Source: Isoperla grammatica (Eukaryota; Arthropoda; Insecta; Plecoptera; Perlodidae). From it: a stretch of DNA of 64,000 nucleotides. Shown here one piece after another: positions 59,901 to 64,000 of the stretch. The position numbers were made by a program, and so were the translations under genes. Each line of letters opens with the position of its first letter. Position 1 is the first letter of the stretch. The DNA lies in the NCBI GenBank assembly GCA_945910005.1, contig OX246745.1:13877706-13941705 (forward strand), given 5' to 3'. A model generated the notes under the pieces. That model saw only the letters and a list, made by a program, of their open reading frames with translations. It was not told where the DNA came from and did not search any database.

Positions 59901-61062
59901 TAGTTCCGCAGCCCGGGGAGTCGAATGACAGTATTGCTTTAAAATGCTCTGAAATAATGAAAAAGTATGACATATATTTTTTTTACTTTCTGACAATTTT
60001 AGATCATTTAAAATCAATTTAAACTGACAGACATCCAGAGTTTCTCAGAGTAGGTGGACGTATAGCCTTAATGCTGTTCTAGCTGGTCTTTAAAATGTCC
60101 ATGTACAGGAACTTGTGACGTATTTTAATGTAGAATAACCCTCGCATGGGGCAGACACCACAAAGTTGAACGTCAGTCAACATGCGTCAACATGTTGATT
60201 GTGTATCGACCCTTGTTGACGATAATCTTACCTATTGTTTCATTATCGATTTAATTTCTTATTTTGTAACGTTCCACTGTTAAATTTTGTGATCCGTTTC
60301 AACGTACCCTGTTTCGTAAATACACCTTAACGAGCTAGTTTGGCGTAATTAAAACCCTGTATTTAAACTCGAGTCATTAGTTTAACATGTTAACCTCGTT
60401 AAATGATTAGAATTCAAGCAAGCTAATGTTTAGCTTTAATATGTTGAGAACTTTTAATTGGGCTTTCTTTATACTTTCTAAAGAAAAGGGATTTTAAATC
60501 TTTTGGATGGTTTGAAGCTTAATTCGATTCCCCGGGATCATCATTGTCCTTTGTTTAGGTTGTGCATAGTCTCAACGAAATTTACATCATATTGTCGAAG
60601 CTAATCCAAATAACTAAGTTGAAAACTAAACTTCCTTATAAGTAAACCTCTCCTAGAGTTTTCAAAGTAAAAAACGACAACACAAAGGAGGTACTGATTC
60701 CACGGATAATGGGTAATTAGTCTTACCCTTATTTCAACTAAGAGGCGTAAATGTAACTTTTGACCTGTAACATGTTTTTGTTATATAAAATGGGTTTTTG
60801 TAATTGTCTTTCATCTTCATCTTTCACCCCTCATCGTCTCGAATCACATTATTGTAATAATGAACAGGTCAAAGCAATAAGAATCAACATCGTTATGAAA
60901 TTTGTTTCTATAAGTTGAATTACATTAAATCAGATGCCAATATCGAATAGTGGTGCAGGACTTAAAAATGCTGAGTTATGTTTTATGTTTTTCCACCTTA
61001 CCTTTGACTACGTGGTAGGATGATCGCTTGAAGCGGGAGCCCAGTGACTCGGGGCGTTTTGC
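46772..61062 (-). CDS. CRHBP: Corticotropin-releasing-factor-binding protein (CRF-BP), six exons in window, N-terminus missing
   Basis: Secreted protein that in vertebrates sequesters CRF and related peptides; in insects the likely partner is the CRF-like diuretic hormone DH44 (inference). Exons: 61002-61062, 58130-58290, 56304-56514, 54772-54947, 52349-52457, 46772-46974. All junctions are AG/GT with compatible phases, giving 306 codons plus a stop. Recognisable vertebrate matches are FVDGWEMDRQFFPSIDDHP (human has VFDGW..KFPSSQDHP), SSQNAALI, CNILLEGTMDVYTL, and VRMVSSG near the end. All ten cysteines of the five successive CRF-BP disulfides are present, and the human glycosylation sequon before the sixth (N-C-S) is conserved as N-C-T. 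Only the signal-peptide exon is missing; no candidate was convincing between 61.1 and 64 kb. Family length is about 320 residues, so roughly 20-40 residues lie upstream. Introns hold many mobile elements. Confidence 0.95.
47314..48513. mobile_element. Foldback element of 55-bp tandem repeats, 1.2 kb, 9-bp target duplication
   Basis: The whole element is one giant palindrome centred near 47978. Each arm is an array of 55-bp units (cacccaagttgggtgtg, tccaacacttaaaatgctat, ttgcacccaagttgttta). In the left arm three-unit blocks repeat (47641-47805 and 47806-47970), a 165-bp higher order. Both arm ends carry a distinctive gcgcatgcgc-containing unit and end tatttgcacccaag. The 9-mer ttattaaaa lies on both sides (47305-47313, 48514-48522). 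Long terminal inverted repeats built of subrepeats plus 9-bp duplications are the traits of Drosophila FB/Mutator-like foldback elements. No transposase. Located in the last CRF-BP intron. Open frames (HPSWVCPT repeats) are artefacts. Confidence 0.88.
48560..48780 (+). mobile_element. Probable retroelement 3' end
   Basis: Reads tttcagccaaatccgtcaag, ccgtttgacctgtgcgcgac, gaacaaaatttggcgcacgc, then (acagacga)n. The 'aaatccgtc.agccgtttgac' wording followed by a short tandem tail resembles 3' ends of insect non-LTR or Penelope-like elements. cttgacggatttggctga (48597-48614) is its inverse complement, so the ends may form a hairpin. Confidence 0.5.
48781..49967. other. CRF-BP intron 5, non-coding
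   Basis: No exon or element recognised. Confidence 0.5.
49968..50138. mobile_element. Hairpin MITE, ~60-bp arms
   Basis: The left arm gtaaaggcaacccaagacaa, ccttacacatgctttcgtca is mirrored on the right by tgacgaaagcatatgtaagg, tagtcttgggttgcctctac, with a GC-richer loop of about 60 bases. It lies in the last CRF-BP intron. The target duplication is not clear. Confidence 0.85.
50139..50915. other. CRF-BP intron 5, non-coding
   Basis: No exon or element recognised. Confidence 0.5.
50916..51277 (+). mobile_element. 5S rRNA-derived SINE (SINE3-like)
   Basis: The head (about 50917-51032) resembles 5S rRNA: caccgaagttgagcaacttc, gggctaggtca, ggagggtgggtgaccgg (the A-box, intermediate and C-box regions of the 5S internal promoter), ending tgaccgttggtt like the 5S 3' end. 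A non-5S body follows, containing gggacgtaaagtcgatggtc, cccttgg and agcttcgtgccggtacca, and running to the cggccttaattacaat motif. A 5S head joined to an unrelated body defines 5S-type SINEs. It is not a functional 5S gene: the 5' part is diverged and the spacing is altered. A LINE piece is inserted in its 3' end. Confidence 0.75.
51278..51439 (-). mobile_element. 5'-truncated LINE insertion (RTE-like C-terminus) with 12-bp target duplication
   Basis: Perfect 12-bp direct repeats cttaattacaat flank it (51266-51277, 51440-51451). On the minus strand the insert begins inside an ORF reading RWHDKVRKDVEMRGGDW, then EWRQDRRRWRGLSSMLTQRR, ends with TGA, and continues directly as a (TGA)n tail. A W..D/R-R-RW motif just before the stop and a tail of short tandem repeats instead of poly-A suit RTE-like or related LINEs. 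This is an unusually short, clean example of 5' truncation. Confidence 0.85.
51452..52348. other. CRF-BP intron 5, non-coding
   Basis: Contains a G run at 52212-52230. agttccgcgggagtttacac (about 51982) and its inverse gtaaactcccgcggaact (about 52248) form a distant inverted repeat of about 18 bp, perhaps the termini of a degraded element. Confidence 0.5.
52349..52457 (-). CDS. CRHBP: CRF-BP exon 5 (36 codons)
   Basis: Encodes CEKRGLPDFVQLGGSSGLDT then AQLQVAASICGLDSKP (cysteines 7-8), matching the vertebrate C..IGDFVELLGGTGLD region. Acceptor acatgatttcag, donor GTATAA. Too short to show as a long open frame; the phases join exons 4 and 6 exactly. Confidence 0.93.
52690..52920. mobile_element. 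Foldback MITE, copy 2 (degraded)
   Basis: Contains aaatctaacattataatcag, then the inverse ctgattataatatttgatat, agttatcatttagtc, accaaaccacagtgcat and gatttcggatag, following the layout of 3766-4116. The left arm is truncated. It lies in CRF-BP intron 4. Confidence 0.7.
52921..54215. other. CRF-BP intron 4, non-coding
   Basis: No exon or element recognised. T run at about 53195-53211. Confidence 0.5.
54216..54754. mobile_element. hAT-type MITE adjacent to the CRF-BP exon 4 donor
   Basis: The left end is CAGAGATTCCCAAA. The right end, inverted, is CAGTGATTCCCAAAC, followed inside by tccggacccctaggggttcg, the common interior wording of hAT MITEs in animals. The flanking octamers ctatatta and ctatgtat agree at 5 of 8 positions, compatible with an old target duplication. 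It holds two G/C homopolymer blocks (about 54326-54343 and 54597-54610). Its right end lies 17 bases from the end of exon 4. Confidence 0.75.
54772..54947 (-). CDS. CRHBP: CRF-BP exon 4
   Basis: Two bases plus 58 codons. Begins after PC-junction Pro with CNILLEGTMDVYTL, includes VNCTLTAVYPANVKVLSLNV (cysteines 5-6, N-glycosylation sequon) and ends LETGTIHK. Acceptor ttgatccttgcag, donor GTAACT. The donor side is only 17 bases from a hAT MITE. Confidence 0.92.
54948..56303. other. CRF-BP intron 3, non-coding
   Basis: No element recognised. Confidence 0.5.
56304..56514 (-). CDS. CRHBP: CRF-BP exon 3
   Basis: 70 codons plus one base. Begins FVDGWEMDRQFFPSIDDHP, contains cysteine 4 in KEFCGQR, SSQNAALIQYRIP and GFSFTVKYPKNIT. 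Acceptor gaatgtttcag, donor GTGAGT. The most conserved part of the protein. Confidence 0.95.
56515..58129. other. CRF-BP intron 2, non-coding
   Basis: Very AT-rich. It includes a TA microsatellite. No exon or element recognised. Confidence 0.55.
56910..56957. repeat. (TA)n microsatellite
   Basis: About 23 TA units within CRF-BP intron 2. Confidence 0.95.
58130..58290 (-). CDS. CRHBP: CRF-BP exon 2
   Basis: Encodes 53 complete codons, from DCLKVTSEEGQFFYKS through TVCGIYLLTDPDRFVEVHF to QKGGLVS, with cysteines 1-3. The acceptor is tttctgccgtgcag and the donor GTGAGT. The polypyrimidine tract of this acceptor coincides with a repeated SINE flanking motif (see findings). Confidence 0.93.
58296..58996 (-). 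mobile_element. Cluster of tRNA-derived SINEs (two full, one head-only)
   Basis: On the minus strand each head reads aggtggctcagcggtaagac (A-box), actctaattcggga, then gccggttcgattccggcc (B-box) and caccggcag. Two complete copies (heads at about 58579 and 58880) continue into a shared body (cagtcctgactgaaggtttt, aggttttcctcagtcgtaaa, agccctcggaca, cacctgaagagggg, aggtaaagctgg). A third (about 58917-58984) has only the tRNA head. The 15-mer cggtagaaagaagaa follows each head at 58577, 58878 and 58982, and occurs as cggcagaaagaagaa at 58296 beside the exon 2 acceptor. The array therefore grew by repeated insertion or duplication at one site. Pol III promoter boxes look intact. Confidence 0.9.
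58997..59182. other. CRF-BP intron 1, non-coding
   Basis: Nothing further recognised. Confidence 0.5.
59183..59445. mobile_element. TIR MITE, 263 bp, ~65-bp inverted ends
   Basis: The left end gggcccagattcacaagatg, tcttatctttaagaccggcc, taacttt is mirrored on the right by aaagttaggccggtcttaga, gataagacc, cctcttgtgaatccgggctc. The G/A-GGCCC start suggests a PIF/Harbinger-like element, but a 3-bp target duplication could not be fixed. Intronic in CRF-BP. Confidence 0.8.
59446..61001. other. CRF-BP intron 1, non-coding
   Basis: No exon or further element recognised. A tRNA-like trace (gtgtttcgatccgg) occurs near 59610. Confidence 0.5.
61002..61062 (-). CDS. CRHBP: CRF-BP exon 1 of those visible
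   Basis: Encodes AKRPESLGSRFKRSSYHVVK, preceded by tgttcttgttccag and followed by a GTAAGG donor. Starts in phase 0 and ends in phase 1. The segment aligns with the region just before the first conserved cysteine. The dibasic FKR could be a processing site. Confidence 0.85.
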
Positions 61063-61787
61063 CTGGAACAAGAACATAACACAATCGTATTAGTGACTAA
61101 CATATTATCAAAGAGGCCTTCTCATTCCACCAAACATGAGTTTCAAACATACACATATTCTCATCGCAAACATAGATTTTTAACTCGGTCTTTATTTTGC
61201 TGTGTCTGACGATTTATATTTTCCATTTACAATTGTAATTGTATTTGTAATTGTTAATGTATATCAACGTTCCAGTACCGTTAGTGTGTTAGTGAACGTA
61301 GGTATTTGTGTGGTTGAGTTTGATGCTTGTGTTTAATTTGTATTTACAATAGTAATGTGCGCACCCTGATATTTTGATAAGAATGCAGCGTAAAAAGATT
61401 AAGTGTATAGTAGTTTATTATCTTTATTATATTATTTTTTTATTATATCTTTATTACATCTTTATTATAATATCTAATGTATTTGGGACTTATATCCTGT
61501 ATTAGATGAATAATAAATAATTGTTGGGGATAAATGACTGAAATAATACATGTCGGATAGGTTATCAACCAAAGAGAGATTGGACTGAAGATCGTACACG
61601 CCGACGTGTGTGAGTCTATATAGGGATCTCGTAATATCTGGTGACAACCACCGATATACCAACCCAACGTAACTGCTCTCATACCGACCCTTTCATGCAC
61701 GTTGGTTCAATAGAAGACTGGCATATTTTAACACATTCGTAATACCGTTCTTCCCCCGAGTCTAGTATGAACACCATACGCGTGATA
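61063..61787. other. Upstream of visible CRF-BP exons, non-coding
   Basis: No signal-peptide exon with an ATG and a phase-0 donor could be defended here. Confidence 0.45.
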
Positions 61788-62041
61788 CACTACGTTTATC
61801 AAGCGGACTGGGCTCGCACTTGACGGTGCGAGCCGAGTTTAGTGCGCACCGAGTTCGACTGATAAACACCTCAGCTCGAGCTTATTTCAGTTCTGTTAAG
61901 GAGCCGATCTAGCCCGGTTTAATAGGACTAGGAATAGGGTTTAATAGGAGGAGTTCAGATTGAAGTATGCTTGCTAAACGGGTTCCGAGCTCAGTGCGTA
62001 CTGAAGTCAGTCCGAACCCAGTCCGCTTGATAAACGTAGTG
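61788..62041. mobile_element. TIR MITE, 254 bp, perfect 25-bp termini
   Basis: Starts cactacgtttatcaagcgga then ctggg, and ends with its exact inverse complement at 62017-62041. The interior contains cgagctcagtgcg and further short inverted motifs. No coding capacity. The superfamily is unclear because a target duplication could not be read with confidence. Confidence 0.85.
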
Positions 62042-62310
62042 CATGAGACCAGTTGGAAAGAGATGTAGGAAGCGAAGGTACTTAGTTACGTAATGTCATT
62101 CTCCTATCACAGAATTATCACTATGGAGTATTTTTTTCAATTCTGTGAGTCGTTAGTGTTTAAATATATGAGTAAAGATATCATCAATTATCAGCTTGCG
62201 TAATTAAGACGTTCAGAAAAGTATTCATAAATGCACTTTAATCGCCTTATGTGAATGTGAATGTTTCAAACATTCCAATTTCATTTTCTGAAAACTAAAT
62301 ATTTTCATAT

Positions 62311-62590
62311 TTTTCATCTTTTAATGTAATAAGAACATATTCTCTGACTCAAGATTATTCTTAGCGGGGTAAACAATTATAACAATATTTGTTATGAAAT
62401 AGATTAAACTGGAAGTGTACACTGCTAATAAGTTAGTTTGGTCCAGTTTTTCATCTTTTTAATGTAATAAGAACATATTCTCTGACTCAAGATTATTCTT
62501 AGGGGGATAAACAAATATAAAATATTTGTTATAATATTATATGAAATAGATTAAACTGGAAGTTTATGCTGCTAATAAGTTAGTTTGGTC
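62311..62590. repeat. Tandem duplication, ~137-143-bp period
   Basis: Two adjacent copies share ttttcatcttt, taatgtaataagaacatatt, ctctgactcaagattattct, gaaatagattaaactggaag and ctaataagttagtttggtcc. The second has a short insertion. The last words (ttagtttggtcca) recur at about 63040. Confidence 0.92.
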
Positions 62591-64000
62591 CATCAGATTT
62601 TAAATCCAAACTAAAGTTAGTAATATAAATGTCGATGTGAATTCAAGCTGTATTACTTCACAAGTCATGTGTGCCGTGTGACCCATTGAATAATCAGTGT
62701 ATGTAATTAAGTGAGCAATACAAGGGCACAAGTAATCGCATCTGTAATCTACCGAAATCCGTAGCGAAACGTATGATGTCCAATTTAGTGGATGGAATTA
62801 CCTTTTAATCAAATTATCGTGCACGCAAATTGATTTCTGCACCGATGATGAAAACTAGATCATCCGTGTTTAATTCGAATAACACATGATTGACATCACA
62901 TCAGATTAAGTCTAGTCTATTACACCTCAATCACCTGCTGCGTGGTTATTGAGATGATTAGAAGCTGTTTCGTTGCTAATGTTGCCTCGCAGCACGCCTA
63001 CCCACTTAATTAGAAGATGATGTTTTAGTGAAAATCATATTAGTTTGGTCCAAAATGTTCAAACTCCAAACTTCACTTAACAGAATCCTAAATCCTGACG
63101 ATTATTTAAAAAACAAATTTAAACTAAAATTTCGTATAATCGTAATTGGAATAATTTTACAATCTTCTCAGTTATAAACTGTTAGAGGGAAATCAAAGTT
63201 GTCACACTATTTTATTGAGATAAAATGAATGGCATAAATACAAATAATGAAAGCCCAGTGGGATTACTTGTGTCTAACTCTTGTGGCGCGTATGGTTTGG
63301 GAGAACCCAAAGAACATCACATCTTGTTTAAACTATTGCTCAATTTGCTAATTTTTACAAAATTGAACTAATTGCACGTTAAACTATTAGTTGCCGCCAT
63401 TAGCAAGAGTTTCTTTGTTTGAATGTGACGTGCGTAACTAAGCATATATTGTGTTAATTAATCTGTATGTATTTTATCTTATTACAATAAGCCACACATT
63501 ATGCAATCCATTTCTTACGCTTAACTATACTGCTAAGTAAACAGACATTATGTCGTTGGGTGTGTTGATTTACTGCACAAAATAGTTATTAATATAATCT
63601 AGAATTAAAAAGAAAGTTTTTATTTACATTTTTCTCAAATACTCGTACACTTGGTTACGACGTATTGGTTTAGTAAACGTGCATGCGTGTTATTGTTGAT
63701 TTGTTTGTTTGCTTAGCTTCTGCTGTAACGCAACATTGAGCTAAAGGTCTCCTGCTCCCCACGCACGCGAACAAACAAGACAAAAATATCACATTGTTAG
63801 CGTATCGTACTAGAGATTCTCCAAGGAACTGATTTGTATGCTTGAAAGGCACTGTTTACTTCTTATTATTCCCTTTTCACTGAATTGAATTGGTACACAA
63901 ATGTGTTTCAGCCAAGCTTTCAAAACAAACCACTTTCCACTGTGTCTACAACTTGCGTTCAGGGACATAATGGTCTTTAAATTGCGTTTCAACTAATTTG
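62591..64000. other. Non-coding stretch
   Basis: No exon, RNA gene or element recognised. Short open frames near 63670-63992 lack coding character, although an upstream CRF-BP exon hidden here cannot be excluded. Confidence 0.45.

Noticed and set aside
61443..61700. Candidate CRF-BP signal-peptide exon
   Set aside because: The minus-strand ORF there has no hydrophobic N-terminal segment and no phase-0 donor leading to the 61062 acceptor.
63670..63852. Minus-strand ORF with a hydrophobic stretch (NNVIFLSCLFACVG)
   Set aside because: The hydrophobic segment is not at the N-terminus after a good start, and no suitable donor was seen; not enough to call the missing CRF-BP exon.

Overview
This window is nuclear DNA from an insect: AT-rich, gene-poor and heavily loaded with transposable elements and minisatellites. 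Two protein-coding genes can be supported, both on the minus strand and both running off or close to an edge of what can be seen. The first is the 5' coding exon of an acetylcholinesterase (9848-10988), orthologous to fly Ace (ace-2 of other insects). The second is a nearly complete six-exon gene for corticotropin-releasing-factor-binding protein, CRF-BP (46772-61062). I reconstructed it from short exons with matching splice phases. A CRF-BP ortholog and an AChE without the long fly-specific hydrophilic insertion argue for a non-dipteran insect. The dense TE content suggests a larger, possibly hemimetabolous genome (inference).

Layout. 1-9.8 kb: downstream intron or intergenic DNA of Ace, with an 18-bp minisatellite, a LINE C-terminal fragment, tRNA-derived SINEs, a foldback element, a hAT MITE with target duplication and a ~190-bp satellite. 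9.8-11.0 kb: Ace exon. 11.4-11.9 kb: GC-richer stretch with an NRF1/ewg palindrome, a candidate promoter or 5'UTR. 12.6-13.3 kb: a foldback MITE with re-duplicated arms. 14.6-17.1 kb: two minisatellites, one organised as a 360-bp higher-order repeat of nine 40-mers. 21.4-22.8 kb: a 1.39-kb decayed hAT element with perfect 8-bp target duplication. 23-46 kb: mostly unannotatable AT-rich DNA with SINEs, 3'-anchored LINE-like tails, a 72-bp dimeric minisatellite, a second hAT MITE nested in a SINE, and a TIR element inside a TA microsatellite. 46.5-61.1 kb: the CRF-BP gene, whose introns hold a 1.2-kb foldback element built of 55-bp tandem repeats, a 5S-rRNA-derived SINE interrupted by a LINE fragment, a hAT MITE 17 bp from a splice donor, and a SINE cluster sitting on a splice acceptor. 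61-64 kb: one TIR MITE and a tandem duplication in otherwise featureless DNA.

The two genes both act extracellularly in neural or endocrine signalling (acetylcholine hydrolysis; sequestering of CRF-like peptides). Nothing in the sequence shows that they are co-regulated. No CRISPR array, functional rRNA or tRNA gene, or bacterial-type system is present. The strongest unusual signals are structural: mobile elements rebuilding splice-site context in CRF-BP, a MULE/foldback-like element with 9-bp target duplications, and a 5S-headed SINE. All element names are family-level inferences from termini and target duplications, not from database comparison.
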